A stretch of 64,000 nucleotides of DNA from Mycolicibacterium confluentis (GCF_010729895.1 NZ_AP022612.1:1798001-1862000), one strand, 5' to 3'. Shown: positions 36,122-47,529, numbered from the stretch's first letter. Translations and numbers: made by a program. The notes: generated by a model from the letters alone, not told the origin.

Positions 36122-37372
36122 TCAGTACTTGCCAAACGCCAACGCCACGTTGTGTCCGCCGAAGCCGAACGAGTTGTTGATGGCGTATTGGTAATCCCCA
36201 TAACGCGGTTCCCCTGCGACCACGTCCAAGTCGATCTCCGGATCCGGCGTCTCGTAGTTGAGCGTCGGCGGGATGACGCCGTCGCGCAGTGCGAGAACCG
36301 TCAGGATCGACTCCAGAGCACCCACGGCTCCGATCGAGTGGCCCAGCGCCGACTTCGGCGCGTAGACCGCGGCTTCACCCACACCGGCCACACGCAGCGC
36401 GTTGGCCTCGGCGGTGTCACCGATCGGAGTCGCGGTGGCGTGTGCGTTGACGTGGCTGATGTCCTTGGCGGACAGGCCCGCCGTCTCCATCGCCCGCAGC
36501 ATCGCCTTGCCGGCACGCTGGCCGTCCGGCGCCGGCGCCACCATGTGGTAGGCGTCCGACGTGATGCCCGCACCCATGAGCCGGGCCAACGGCTTGGCGC
36601 CGCGAGCCAACGCATGCTCTTCGGTCTCGATGATCATCATCGCCCCGGCCTCACCGAACACGAAGCCGTCGCGGTCCTTGTCGAACGGACGCGAGGCACC
36701 GGTCGGGTCGTCGTTGCGGGTCGACATGGCGCGCATCATCGAGAACGCCGCGATGGGCAGTGCCTCGATGCCGCCTTCCACACCGCCGCAGACGGCGAAA
36801 TCGGCGTCACCCATGACGATCTGGCGCCACGCGTGGGCGATGGCCTCCGAACCCGACGAACAGGCCGACACCGGGGTGATGACCCCGGCGCGCGCACCCA
36901 GTTCGAGGCCGGCGACCGCGGCAGCACCGTTGGGCATGATCATCTGAACAGCCAGCGGAGACACCTTGCGGGGCCCGCCCTCGTTCATCAGGTCATAGGT
37001 CTCGACGATCTTCTCGCCGCCACCGAGGCCGGTGCCGACGACCACCGCGAACCGGTCCGGATCGACCTCGGGCTTACCCGCGTTCTCCCAGAGCCGACCG
37101 GCGACCAGCTTCGACATGCGCTGCACGTAGGACATGCGACGCATGTCGATGCGGGTCATGTGGTCGTCGATGTCATCGACGAGATGACCACCGATACGCA
37201 CCGGAAGGTCCCACTTGGTGACGAAGTCGTCCTCGAGGACGCGGATGCCGCTTTCGCCGGCCAGCAGGCCCTTCCACGTGCTCTCGATGTCCGCGGCGAG
37301 CGCGGTGGTGGCCTCGACGGCCGTCACCACGACGTTCGGGAATCCGCCGTTAGCAGTGGAAGGTCTGGTCAT
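36122..37372 (-). CDS. kasA: Beta-ketoacyl-ACP synthase KasA
   Basis: 416 residues, the same length as M. tuberculosis KasA. Essential FAS-II condensing enzyme for initial elongation of meromycolate; target of thiolactomycin-type inhibitors. Cys171 is in SACSSGSEA, His in [11 protein letters not shown], and Lys/His in [19 protein letters not shown] at 37372 overlaps the acpM stop by four bases, coupling carrier and condensing enzyme. About two-thirds identical by eye to the adjacent kasB product. Confidence 0.96.
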   Translation of the reverse strand: MTRPSTANGGFPNVVVTAVEATTALAADIESTWKGLLAGESGIRVLEDDFVTKWDLPVRIGGHLVDDIDDHMTRIDMRRMSYVQRMSKLVAGRLWENAGKPEVDPDRFAVVVGTGLGGGEKIVETYDLMNEGGPRKVSPLAVQMIMPNGAAAVAGLELGARAGVITPVSACSSGSEAIAHAWRQIVMGDADFAVCGGVEGGIEALPIAAFSMMRAMSTRNDDPTGASRPFDKDRDGFVFGEAGAMMIIETEEHALARGAKPLARLMGAGITSDAYHMVAPAPDGQRAGKAMLRAMETAGLSAKDISHVNAHATATPIGDTAEANALRVAGVGEAAVYAPKSALGHSIGAVGALESILTVLALRDGVIPPTLNYETPDPEIDLDVVAGEPRYGDYQYAINNSFGFGGHNVALAFGKY

Positions 37373-37665
37373 TCCGAGCCAAACTTCTCGCGCAGGGCGG
37401 CGGCAGCCTCGGGGTTCTCTTCTTCGAGCTTCTGGATGTAGGAGACGACGTCGCCGACGGTGCGCAGACCGGCGAGGTCCTCGTCGGGGATCTTCACGCC
37501 GTACTTGTCCTCGGTCTGCACGGCGATCTCAACCATCGACAGCGAGTCGATGTCGAGGTCGTCGACGAAGGACTTCTCGGGGGTGACCTCGGACGGCTCG
37601 ATGCCGGTCACTTCTTCGATGATCTCGGCGAGACCGGCGATGATTTCCTGCTGGCTGGCGGCCAC
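37369..37665 (-). CDS. acpM: Meromycolate-extension acyl carrier protein
   Basis: 98 residues. Carries growing acyl chains on 4'-phosphopantetheine at Ser41, in [12 protein letters not shown]. The core matches M. tuberculosis AcpM almost residue for residue; the C-terminal extension ([19 protein letters not shown]) is about 17 residues shorter than the 115-residue M. tuberculosis protein. GTG start at 37663-37665 after AAGGGAG. Second gene of the FAS-II operon. Confidence 0.95.
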   Translation of the reverse strand: MAASQQEIIAGLAEIIEEVTGIEPSEVTPEKSFVDDLDIDSLSMVEIAVQTEDKYGVKIPDEDLAGLRTVGDVVSYIQKLEEENPEAAAALREKFGSE

Positions 37666-37757
37666 GGTGTGGCTCCCTTCATTTCTGCTGGCCCGAAAGC
37701 GTGTGCGATCCGGGGTCGTACTGTCTATGCGGTTGTGCTTTGGAGACGGACCGGAGC

Positions 37758-38684
37758 TCAGAGCTCGGCGAGTCCGTCCAGGTCAGCGGGCGCCTTGACC
37801 GCGTAGGTCGGCGTGCCCTTGAGCTCGCGCTTGGCGATGCCGACCAGGGTTCCCGCGGGCGGGAACTCGACGACGGCCTTGACCTGGGCGTCCCGCATCG
37901 AAGCGGTGCACAGATCCCATCGGACCGGACGGGTGAGCTGAGCGACCAGCTTCTCCATCGCGTCGGCCGCTGAGGTGACAGCCTGGCCGTCGGCGTTGGA
38001 CAGCAGGGTCGCGGTCGGCTCACTCGTGGTGACGGCGTCTGCCGCGGCGGAGTAGCCGTCGGTGGCCGAGGCCATGAAGTGCGTGTGGAAGGCGCCCGCG
38101 GTGGCGAGTTGGCGCACCCGCGCCTTGGCCGGCGGGTTCTCGGCGAGCTTGGCCAGCGCGTCGAGGCGGCCCGCGGCCACAATCTGACCGGCGGCGTTGC
38201 GGTTGGCGGGCACCAGGTCGAGGTCGGACAGCGCCGACAGGACCTCAGCCTCGTCACCACCGAGCACGGCCGACATTCCGGTGGCCTCGACGTTGCACGC
38301 CTTGGCCATCTCAGCACCGCGTGTGGCGGCCAGCTTGACCGCGTCGTCGGCGCTGATGACGCCCGCGATCGCGTAGGCCGCGATCTCACCGACCGAGTGT
38401 CCGGCGACCATGAGGTTGGCGGACTGCAGCAGACCGCGCTTGGCGAGCTCCTGGTGGGCCAGCAGCGTCGCCGCGACCACGAGGGGCTGCGTCACCGCGG
38501 TGTCGGTGATCTCCTCCGCCGTGGCGGTGGTGCCCAGCGTGACGAGATCGAGGCCGCTGATCTGCGACCAGGTCGCGAGCTGATCGGCGGCGCCGGGGAG
38601 TTCCAGCCACGGGGACAACATCCCCGGGGTCTGAGAACCCTGCCCGGGAGCGAGCAGCGCAATCACAGGTGTCGGTTCAGGCAC
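37758..38684 (-). CDS. fabD: Malonyl-CoA:ACP transacylase
   Basis: Loads malonate onto AcpM. Up to 308 residues; GQGSQ at the start, nucleophile Ser in VAGHSVGEIAAYA, His in AGAFHTHFMA. The start is uncertain: GTG at 38684 gives MPEPTPVIALL, while GTG at 38666 gives VIALLAPGQGSQ, equal to the M. tuberculosis protein start; neither has a strong ribosome site. First gene of the FAS-II operon, preceded by a TAATCT hexamer (38727-38732, minus) and a MabR-type palindrome. Confidence 0.94.
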   Translation of the reverse strand: MPEPTPVIALLAPGQGSQTPGMLSPWLELPGAADQLATWSQISGLDLVTLGTTATAEEITDTAVTQPLVVAATLLAHQELAKRGLLQSANLMVAGHSVGEIAAYAIAGVISADDAVKLAATRGAEMAKACNVEATGMSAVLGGDEAEVLSALSDLDLVPANRNAAGQIVAAGRLDALAKLAENPPAKARVRQLATAGAFHTHFMASATDGYSAAADAVTTSEPTATLLSNADGQAVTSAADAMEKLVAQLTRPVRWDLCTASMRDAQVKAVVEFPPAGTLVGIAKRELKGTPTYAVKAPADLDGLAEL

Positions 38685-38749
38685 TCTTTAAGAGAACATT
38701 GTGAGAGCGGTTTTGAGGGGTGTAAGAGATTATGAACCTCGTCTTAGGT

Positions 38750-38770
38750 TTTTGTGGAGAGCCTACAAAA
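38750..38770. promoter_or_regulatory. MabR-type operator upstream of fabD
   Basis: TTTTGT at 38750-38755, nine bases, ACAAAA at 38765-38770. This is the TTTTGT-N9-ACAAAA palindrome I know as the MabR binding site of mycobacterial FAS-II promoters. It lies 66 bp upstream of the fabD start and about 20 bp upstream of a TAATCT -10 hexamer, a position fitting activation from the -35 side. Confidence 0.85.
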
Positions 38771-38811
38771 GCGCCTGTCATGCGACGCCATCGATACGCA
38801 AGTGCAACCTG

Positions 38812-40098
38812 TTACTTTTCGTGAACTATGTCGACCGGCCCGGACATGGGCCCGGTGAGGTACTTCACAGTGCCGTTTGACGTGCGGGGACGCTGCGCCT
38901 GATAGGGGAGTCGGCCCACTGTGGAGGCCACCCGAAGCACGTATGCGTCGCGCGGCAGGGTCGGATCGCGGCCCGTGAAATCGGCGATGCGCTTGAGTCG
39001 GTAGCGGACCGTATTTGGATGAACGAACAATGTGCGTGCGCATGCCTCAATTGCTCCGCCGGAGTCGAGGTACGCGTCGAGGGTCTCGGTCAGGGCGGGT
39101 CCGGCGTCAGCGAGGGGTCGCATGACATCGGAGTGCAGTGCCGCGATGGCCGACGGATCGCCCATCAGCGCCCGCTCGGGAAGAAGCTCGCGCGCCGACA
39201 CCGGTCGCGGGGCGCCGGTCCAGCCCGCGACGGCGTTCATGCCGGAAATCGCTTCGCTGGCACTGTGATACGCGGCCGCCAGTGACGGCGCAGTCGGCCC
39301 GACGACCACCGGTCCGGCCGAGAATGCGCCCAGAAGTTCGGTGAGGAACTTGTCAGTCGGTGACAGCTGGCCCGACACGATCGCGACGAGCCAGGTGCCG
39401 TGCACGTCGACCAGGGCCGCGCGGCCGTGGCGGTTTGCGGCGTCCCGGACATCGTCGGCGGCCAGGTGCGCACGGTCGGTCGGAGGGGTGCCGACGACGA
39501 CGGTCGCCGGGGCCGTGGTGTCCCAGTTGAGCGCCGCCGACCGCGACAGCAGTTCCGGGCCGGTGTCGCCGCGGACGACCGCGTCGACGACGGTGGCCTC
39601 CATGCGGGTGTCCCAGGCGCCGCGCGCCTCGGCGGCGTCGGCGTAGGCCTTGGCTGCGGCGAAGGCCAGGTTGCGGCTGTACCGCAGAATGCCGACCGTC
39701 AATGCGGTCATCTGCTCGTCGTTGCGGGCCAGCAGGGGCATCACCTGCTCGAAGTGCTCCATGGCCACCTGCACCATGTCGACCGTCTGGCGCAGCGCGA
39801 TCCTGCGGGCCAGGTCCTGGGGCACCAGCGCGAAGGCCTCGGCGGTGTAACCGACGTCGCTGTCCGGGTCGTTGAGCCACTCGGCGAAGTTCACGACCGC
39901 GGTCTGCACCACCAACTGGACGCTGGCGCGCTGCGAGGCCTCGAGCTCAGTGAAGAACGGCAGGCGCTCCTGCATCACCTGGACCGCGTCGGTCGCCATC
40001 CGGCCCGAATACTGTTTGACGCGTCGGCGCAGCGACTCGGGGACGTTGTCGAGCACCTCAAGAGGAGCACGCGACATCTCGAACGGATTGTCGGGCAT
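38812..40098 (-). CDS. mabR: PucR-family activator of the FAS-II operon
   Basis: 428 residues. Cytoplasmic transcription factor that activates fabD-accD6 and responds to long-chain acyl-CoA in mycobacteria. The C-terminal PucR helix-turn-helix is AIEACARTLFVHPNTVRYRL (about 350-372); the central region is the GGDEF-like PucR domain; the N-terminal part holds the acyl-CoA-sensing helices. ATG 40098 has TAGGTT six bases upstream (40105-40110), so it is probably leaderless. Lies upstream of fabD on the same strand with the palindrome between. Matches Rv2242. Confidence 0.93.
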   Translation of the reverse strand: MPDNPFEMSRAPLEVLDNVPESLRRRVKQYSGRMATDAVQVMQERLPFFTELEASQRASVQLVVQTAVVNFAEWLNDPDSDVGYTAEAFALVPQDLARRIALRQTVDMVQVAMEHFEQVMPLLARNDEQMTALTVGILRYSRNLAFAAAKAYADAAEARGAWDTRMEATVVDAVVRGDTGPELLSRSAALNWDTTAPATVVVGTPPTDRAHLAADDVRDAANRHGRAALVDVHGTWLVAIVSGQLSPTDKFLTELLGAFSAGPVVVGPTAPSLAAAYHSASEAISGMNAVAGWTGAPRPVSARELLPERALMGDPSAIAALHSDVMRPLADAGPALTETLDAYLDSGGAIEACARTLFVHPNTVRYRLKRIADFTGRDPTLPRDAYVLRVASTVGRLPYQAQRPRTSNGTVKYLTGPMSGPVDIVHEK

Positions 40099-40171
40099 CC
40101 CTAAAACCTACGCGATTTTTCTGGCAGAAGCCCACAGTTCCCGCGTCGCGGGGCCGTCGGAATGCCCGCGA

Positions 40172-40222
40172 GACTGCGGTGAGTGCGAGAAATCCCGGGT
40201 CCGGGGCGCACTCACCGCAGTC
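40172..40222. repeat. Long intergenic hairpin between aceE and mabR
   Basis: A perfect 16-bp inverted repeat, GACTGCGGTGAGTGCG (40172-40187) and its complement (40207-40222), around a 19-base loop that contains a smaller CCCGG/CCGGG stem. No T-run follows, so it may be a dispersed palindromic element or an unconventional terminator of aceE. Confidence 0.75.
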
Positions 40223-40242
40223 GCGGCAAGACGAGGTGGACG

Positions 40243-43032
<2,790 letters not shown>

Positions 43033-43165
43033 CGCACTACTCCTTGATTGGTGTGGCGGGGATTTCCCGCGCTCAGTGCCTATCCTGCCTCGTCTGAGGC
43101 GTTCGCGGTGATCGGATCCCCCTGGTCCCCTCGAAGCGGTGTCCGGACCGGTAACGTCTTCGGCT

Positions 43166-43723
43166 GTGCTGACCCGAATCAGGCGTACGGCGCCGCTCGC
43201 GGCGGGGCTGGTCGCCGCCGTCGCGTTGGGAGTCGTCGGGTGCACCGCGCTGACCGCGGGGGACGCCACAGTCGACGCAGGCGACGTGCCTCAGTACCGG
43301 ACCTCGGTGTCGGTGTCGCGCTCGGCGGCTTCGGTGACCTCGAGCGAGAAGGAGGCCGCGCGGCAGGCGTCGTTGACCACTCAGGCCGCGCACTCTGTGT
43401 GCGAGACGATGAGCACCAGCAGTGCGGAGGCCATCCAGACCGTCAACGCCTACGTCGCGGCGGTGAACACCGGGCGAGACATCGAAGGCACGCTGGGCCC
43501 GGCCCGCGACGCCTTGATCGGCAGCGCCGATCAGGTGTCGGCGCAGGTCAGCGACACTCTGCCGGTCGAACTGCGGGACGCGCTGACCGCCTGGGTGGAC
43601 GCCTCACGCGCAGCAGGCGCCGTGCTGGCCGCCAACGGTCCGGCCTCGGAGTTCAACGCCGAGGTGGATAGGGTCAACACCGCCCGCGGGCGGGCGTTGG
43701 ACCTGTGCGACTCGACCTACTGA
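43166..43723 (+). CDS. Putative lipoprotein (Rv2240c-like)
   Basis: 185 residues from GTG 43166, or nine more from GTG 43139. A hydrophobic signal with lipobox LGVVGC (Cys26) predicts lipid attachment. The body is alpha-helical with two further cysteines ([10 protein letters not shown] and LDLCDS) that could pair. No enzymatic motif. TAACGT (43152-43157) eight bases before GTG 43166 favours a leaderless start there. Divergent from aceE, same arrangement as Rv2240c-Rv2241. Function unknown. Confidence 0.75.
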   Translation: MLTRIRRTAPLAAGLVAAVALGVVGCTALTAGDATVDAGDVPQYRTSVSVSRSAASVTSSEKEAARQASLTTQAAHSVCETMSTSSAEAIQTVNAYVAAVNTGRDIEGTLGPARDALIGSADQVSAQVSDTLPVELRDALTAWVDASRAAGAVLAANGPASEFNAEVDRVNTARGRALDLCDSTY

Positions 43724-43832
43724 TCGGGACGATTTGCGAGATCCTGACGCGTTGGTCGTGAACAGCCGATTCCCCTGTGCGACGATAAGTGCAATCAGTC
43801 ATCCATCCAGTTCATCTTCAGGAGGTCACACG

Positions 43833-44261
43833 GTGGTCGCGGCGGACGGCGCCTCGAACTACGCCCGAAAGCTGGGCATACAACGAGATCAGTCTGTGCA
43901 GGAGTTGGGCTGGGATGAGGACACCGACGACGACCTTCGTGCCGACGTCGAAGAGGCCTGTGGCGGTGAACTTCTCGACGAGGACGCCGACGAGGTCATC
44001 GACGTGGTCCTGCTGTGGTGGCGCGACGACGACGGCGATCTTGTCGACGCGTTGATGGACGCCATCACCCCATTGGCCGACGACGGCGTGGTGTGGGTGC
44101 TGACGCCCAAGACGGGCCGGACCGGCCACGTGGCGCCGGCCGACATCGCGGAGGCCGCGCCGACAGCGGGGTTGATGCAGACCTCGTCGGCCAATCTCGG
44201 TGACTGGACCGGCAGCCGCCTGGTGCAGCCCAAGTCGAAGGCCGCGGGACGGCACAGCTGA
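43833..44261 (+). CDS. DUF3052 protein (Rv2239c-like)
   Basis: 142 residues, DUF3052: YARKLGIQRDQSVQELGWDE, an acidic middle, and DGVVWVLTPKTGRTGHVAP. Such proteins are actinobacterial and of unknown function. GTG 43833 is chosen because AGGAGGT sits just upstream. Its stop shares one base with the ahpE ATG (TGATG), so the two are translationally coupled. Confidence 0.87.
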   Translation: MVAADGASNYARKLGIQRDQSVQELGWDEDTDDDLRADVEEACGGELLDEDADEVIDVVLLWWRDDDGDLVDALMDAITPLADDGVVWVLTPKTGRTGHVAPADIAEAAPTAGLMQTSSANLGDWTGSRLVQPKSKAAGRHS

Positions 44262-44716
44262 TGCTCGCGGTCGGCGCCAAGGCGCCAGACTTCACCCTTA
44301 AGGATCAGAACGGGCAGCCGGTTTCACGTTCCAGCTACGAGGGTTCCAAGAACCTGCTGATCGTGTTCTTCCCGCTTGCCTTCACCGGCATCTGTCAGGG
44401 CGAACTCGACGAGATCCGCGACAACCTGCCGCGCTATGAGAGCGACGACGTCGCGACCGTGGCCGTTTCGGTCGGGCCGCCGCCCACGCACAAGGTGTGG
44501 GCCACGCAGAACGGATTCCTGTTCCCGGTGCTGTCCGACTTCTGGCCGCACGGTGCCGTCGCGCAGTCCTACGGCGTGTTCAACGACGTCGCCGGCGTGG
44601 CCAACCGCGGGACGTTTCTGGTCGACAAGACCGGTGTGATCCGGTTCGCCGAGTGCAAGCAGCCCGGCGAGGCGCGGGATCAGTCGGTGTGGACCGAGGC
44701 GCTGGCGGCGCTCTAG
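44261..44716 (+). CDS. ahpE: One-cysteine peroxiredoxin AhpE
   Basis: 151 residues. Reduces hydroperoxides and peroxynitrite in the cytoplasm using peroxidatic Cys45 in PLAFTGICQGELD; Arg in GVANRGTFLVD completes the site. Recycled by mycothiol/mycoredoxin in known mycobacteria. A second cysteine, Cys132 in FAECKQPGE, occupies a site that I recall as Met in M. tuberculosis AhpE. Overlaps the DUF3052 stop by one base; a tRNA gene follows 61 bp later. Confidence 0.94.
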   Translation: MLAVGAKAPDFTLKDQNGQPVSRSSYEGSKNLLIVFFPLAFTGICQGELDEIRDNLPRYESDDVATVAVSVGPPPTHKVWATQNGFLFPVLSDFWPHGAVAQSYGVFNDVAGVANRGTFLVDKTGVIRFAECKQPGEARDQSVWTEALAAL

Positions 44717-44777
44717 GCATCTGATCGCCGCTGGAATTGGCTTCCTTGCGAGAGTATTGGGTAGCCTGCCACGGCAC

Positions 44778-44849
44778 GGGCGTGTAGCTCAGTGGTAGAG
44801 CTCTGGTTTTACACACCAGCGGTCGGGGGTTCGAAACCCTCCGCGCCCA
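44778..44849 (+). tRNA. tRNA-Val (anticodon TAC)
   Basis: 72-nt cloverleaf: acceptor GGGCGTG/CGCGCCC, D stem GCTC/GAGC, anticodon stem CTGGT/ACCAG around TTTACAC (anticodon TAC), T arm GGGGGTTCGAAACCCTC, discriminator A. CCA is not encoded. Reads GUA codons. Confidence 0.92.
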
Positions 44850-44867
44850 CTCATCAAGGTCCACGAA

Positions 44868-45887
44868 TCAGTGGATGGCCGATCCATGTTCGGCCGGATA
44901 GGCGTGGATCAGGGCCGTCGCCAGCTTGGGCACCGCGTGCGTGAGGTCGTGCTCGGCTTCATGGGCGATGCGGTGAGCCTCAGCGAGGTTGAGGCCGGGA
45001 TCGATGTCCAGCTCGGCATCGGCGTGCAGACGGTGGCCGATCCAGCGCATCCGCACGCTGCGAACCGCCTGCACGTCTGGCCGTGCGGACAGGGACTTCT
45101 CGGCGGCATCGACGAACTCCGGATCGACTCCGTCCAGCAGTCGGCGGAATACATCACGTGCCGCAGTTCGCAACACCGCCAGGATCGCCACCGTGATGAC
45201 CAAGCCGATGACTGGGTCGGCCAGGGGATAGCCGAGTGCCGTCCCGCCTGCTGCGAGCAACACGGCCAGCGAGGTGAAACCGTCCGTGCGGGCGTGTAGA
45301 CCGTCGGCGATCAGTGCGGCGGAGCCGATTCGGCGGCCGACGCGGATCCGATAGAGCGCAACCCACTCGTTGCCCACGAACCCGAGAAGGCCCGCCAGGG
45401 CGACCCAACCCAGCTGTTCGACGGGTTGGGGATGAATCAGGCGCATGACGGCCTCATAGCCGGCGACGATGGCCGACAGGGTGATCATGGCGACGACGAA
45501 GAGCCCTGCGAGGTCTTCGGCCCTTCCGAATCCGTAGGTGTACCGGCGGGTTGCCGCCTTGGTGCCCATCGCGAAGGCAATCCACAACGGCACTGCTGTC
45601 AGGGCGTCGGAGAAGTTGTGAATGGTGTCGGCCGCCAGCGCCACCGAGCCTGAGACGGCCACGATGGCGATCTGCGCGATCGCGGTGACGCCGAGCACCA
45701 CCAGACTGATCTTGACTGCCCTGATGCCGGCGGCGCTTGACTCCAACGCGCTGTCGACGCTGTGCGCGGCGTCATGCGAGTGCGGCGCGAAGATCTCCTT
45801 GATCGTGGCCCCGATCCCCTTCGGGTGGGTGTGGCTGTGATCGTGGGAGTGGCCGTGTTCGATCGGCTCGTGGGAGCGGTGGGTCAT
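44868..45887 (-). CDS. CDF-family divalent metal exporter
   Basis: 339 residues. A His-rich N-terminus (EHGHSHDHSHTHPKG), six membrane helices with metal-site motifs HNFSDALTA in TM2 and DGLHARTDG in TM5, and a cytoplasmic C-terminal dimer domain. Exports Zn, Co, Ni or Cd against protons. ATG at 45885-45887. It lies 28 bp after the KmtR-like sensor, so export of nickel/cobalt is most likely, as KmtR controls a CDF exporter in M. tuberculosis. Confidence 0.9.
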   Translation of the reverse strand: MTHRSHEPIEHGHSHDHSHTHPKGIGATIKEIFAPHSHDAAHSVDSALESSAAGIRAVKISLVVLGVTAIAQIAIVAVSGSVALAADTIHNFSDALTAVPLWIAFAMGTKAATRRYTYGFGRAEDLAGLFVVAMITLSAIVAGYEAVMRLIHPQPVEQLGWVALAGLLGFVGNEWVALYRIRVGRRIGSAALIADGLHARTDGFTSLAVLLAAGGTALGYPLADPVIGLVITVAILAVLRTAARDVFRRLLDGVDPEFVDAAEKSLSARPDVQAVRSVRMRWIGHRLHADAELDIDPGLNLAEAHRIAHEAEHDLTHAVPKLATALIHAYPAEHGSAIH

Positions 45888-45915
45888 CGGTGGCGGCCAT
45901 TCGCCTGAGTCGGGA

Positions 45916-46308
45916 TCACTTCGCCTGCGCGGGTTCGGGATGAAGCGCGGCGAGTTCGGCAGCGTTGCGATGATGGGCTGGCACACCGGGTCCGGCATGC
46001 TCGGCGTTGAAAACTGCGTCAAGGACAAGTTGCCCGACATGGTCGTTGTCCAGGCTGTAGAAGATTGTCGTGCCCTCGCGGCGAGTGTGGACAAGCCGCG
46101 CCATGCGCAGCTTCGCCAGATGCTGTGACACCGACGGTGCAGGTTTTCCGATGTGTGCAGCCAGGTCGTTCACCGACATCTCCCGCGCCTGCAGGGCCCA
46201 CAGGATCTGCACGCGGGTCGCGTCGGCCAGCATCCGGAACACCTCGACCACCAAAGCCACCTGGTCGTCGGGGAGTCGTCGCGTGCATGCCCCGTTATCT
46301 GCATTCAT
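45916..46308 (-). CDS. KmtR-like ArsR/SmtB metal sensor
   Basis: 130 residues. Winged-helix repressor (LADATRVQILWALQAREMSV, GKPAPSVSQHLAKLRMARLV). Resembles M. tuberculosis KmtR, and the KmtR metal ligands are present with a shift of two: His90, Glu103, His104, His112 and His113 (DNDHVGQL, NAEHAGPG, AHHRN). Predicted to release DNA on binding Ni(II) or Co(II), turning on the exporter behind it. ATG 46308 sits in a palindrome, and TATTAT six bases upstream makes the message leaderless. Confidence 0.88.
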   Translation of the reverse strand: MNADNGACTRRLPDDQVALVVEVFRMLADATRVQILWALQAREMSVNDLAAHIGKPAPSVSQHLAKLRMARLVHTRREGTTIFYSLDNDHVGQLVLDAVFNAEHAGPGVPAHHRNAAELAALHPEPAQAK

Positions 46309-46320
46309 ATGCAGATAATA
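46295..46320. promoter_or_regulatory. Operator/promoter overlapping the KmtR-like start codon
   Basis: Inverted repeat TTATCTGCAT (46295-46304) and ATGCAGATAA (46309-46318), perfect, with TCAT between; the start codon is in that spacer. The -10 TATTAT (minus, 46315-46320) overlaps one arm. Repressor binding would block RNA polymerase and the 5' end at once. Confidence 0.75.
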
Positions 46321-46322
46321 GC

Positions 46323-46943
46323 TCAGTGATCGATGCCGTCCGGCGACATGTCTGCGGCAACCGCTATGCGCGCGGGCGTCTGTCCAAACTGTGCAACCAA
46401 CAGTTCGATGCGCGCCTCGGCGAGGTTTGGCCGGAGCCGCCCGCCGCGGCCGAGGGTGACGAGGCCGTGCAGTGCGGCCCAGAACACCTCGGTACGGGTG
46501 TCGGCCTCCGCTTCGCCTGACACTGCGGCGACAGCGTTCCGCAACTGGGCGAACGCTGCCTTGAGCGGGGCGGGCGTGTCCTCGGAGGCGAATCGCAACC
46601 CGGTGGCGCGCAGGAACATCGCGTCGTAGAGGGCCGGGTTGTCACCTGCGAACGACAGGTAGGCGTGCGCCGTCGGGATCAACGGATTCTCGCCGGCACC
46701 GGTGCGTGCGGCCCGCAGCACTTCGGCCAACTCGCCGAATCCGTCGACGGCAAGTGCCTCGGCGATGGCCTCCATGCCGGCGAAGTGCTTGTAGATCACG
46801 GGCTGGCTGTACTCGATCTCCGCGGCGAGGCGGCGCGTGGTGACCGCGTCCCAACCCTCCGACTCCGCCAGCGTGCGGGCGGTGTCGAGGATCAACCGGT
46901 GGCGTGCGGCACGGTCCCTGGCGCGGCGGTCTTCGAGGGCCAT
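46323..46943 (-). CDS. TetR-family regulator of the adjacent DUF1772 gene
   Basis: 206 residues. N-terminal HTH: ILDTARTLAESEGWDAVTTR, RLAAEIEYSQPVIYKHFAGM, then a TetR_C-type ligand domain. ATG 46943 has TATACT six bases upstream (46950-46955), so leaderless. Two copies of TAGCAAYGCTA lie between it and the divergent membrane protein gene. Its 3' end sits three bases from the -10 box of the KmtR-like gene. Ligand unknown. Confidence 0.88.
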   Translation of the reverse strand: MALEDRRARDRAARHRLILDTARTLAESEGWDAVTTRRLAAEIEYSQPVIYKHFAGMEAIAEALAVDGFGELAEVLRAARTGAGENPLIPTAHAYLSFAGDNPALYDAMFLRATGLRFASEDTPAPLKAAFAQLRNAVAAVSGEAEADTRTEVFWAALHGLVTLGRGGRLRPNLAEARIELLVAQFGQTPARIAVAADMSPDGIDH

Positions 46944-46971
46944 GGCTCGAGTATATCAACGCTAGAAAAAC

Positions 46972-47016
46972 TAGCAATGCTATTGCCGCGGACGCGGCCA
47001 AGGGTTAGCGTTGCTA
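46972..47016. promoter_or_regulatory. Paired TAGCAAYGCTA operators
   Basis: TAGCAATGCTA at 46972-46982 and TAGCGTTGCTA (reverse TAGCAACGCTA) at 47006-47016, 34 bp apart. The first covers the -35 zone of the leaderless tetR promoter; the second covers TAGCGT, the likely -10 of the divergent gene. GCTAG-AAAAA-CTAGC at 46961-46975 adds a further half site. Confidence 0.7.
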
Positions 47017-47043
47017 GCACCCGTCCGATTGGAGTTGGTGGAC

Positions 47044-47514
47044 ATGGGCACAGCGGCCAACCTGGCCTTCGTCATCGCGCTGCTGGGGGCGGCGGTGGTC
47101 TACGGGACCGACGTCTTCTGTGCCCTGGTGCTGCGGCCGGCCCTGGCCGCGGTCGATGACCGCGCCTTGGTGGCGGTGTCCGGCAACGTGCATCGCTACG
47201 GCGACCGGCGAATGCCCCTGCCCGGCGTCATCGGGATCGTGGCCGCCGTCCTGGGAGCCGTCCTGGCCGTGATCGCGGGACGGTGGTCCGCGGCCATCGC
47301 GGCGGCCATCGCCGTCGCGCTGCTGCTGATCTGGCTCGTCCTCTACCTGCGGATCAGCGCGCCGATCAACCGGCAACTCACCGCGGCCGCCGGCGCCGGT
47401 GACACGCCCGCGAACGCGCGTGAGCTTCAACGTCAGTGGGACCGAATCATCAGCGCCCGGGCCGTGATTCAGGGTGTGGCAGTCACCGCACTGTGCGTGG
47501 CGCTGGTGCTCTGA
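47044..47514 (+). CDS. DUF1772 four-helix membrane protein
   Basis: 156 residues with four hydrophobic helices, DUF1772 (anthrone-oxygenase-like family): VYGTDVFCALVLRPALAAV, HRYGDRRMPLPGVIG and ELQRQWDRIISARAVIQ. ATG 47044 follows a GGAG site. Members are often under TetR control, as here. Followed after 15 bp by a deazaflavin-type protein, suggesting a two-gene redox or detoxification operon. Function inferred only from family. Confidence 0.8.
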   Translation: MGTAANLAFVIALLGAAVVYGTDVFCALVLRPALAAVDDRALVAVSGNVHRYGDRRMPLPGVIGIVAAVLGAVLAVIAGRWSAAIAAAIAVALLLIWLVLYLRISAPINRQLTAAAGAGDTPANARELQRQWDRIISARAVIQGVAVTALCVALVL

Positions 47515-47529
47515 GCGAAGGAACTGGAA

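Noticed and set aside
34842..37372. Recent tandem duplication of kasA/kasB
   Set aside because: The two proteins differ along their length in the KasA- and KasB-specific ways known across mycobacteria, so this is an ancient, conserved pair.
37666..37757. Small gene between acpM and fabD
   Set aside because: No frame with a start, ribosome site and plausible product; the 92 bp look like operon spacer.
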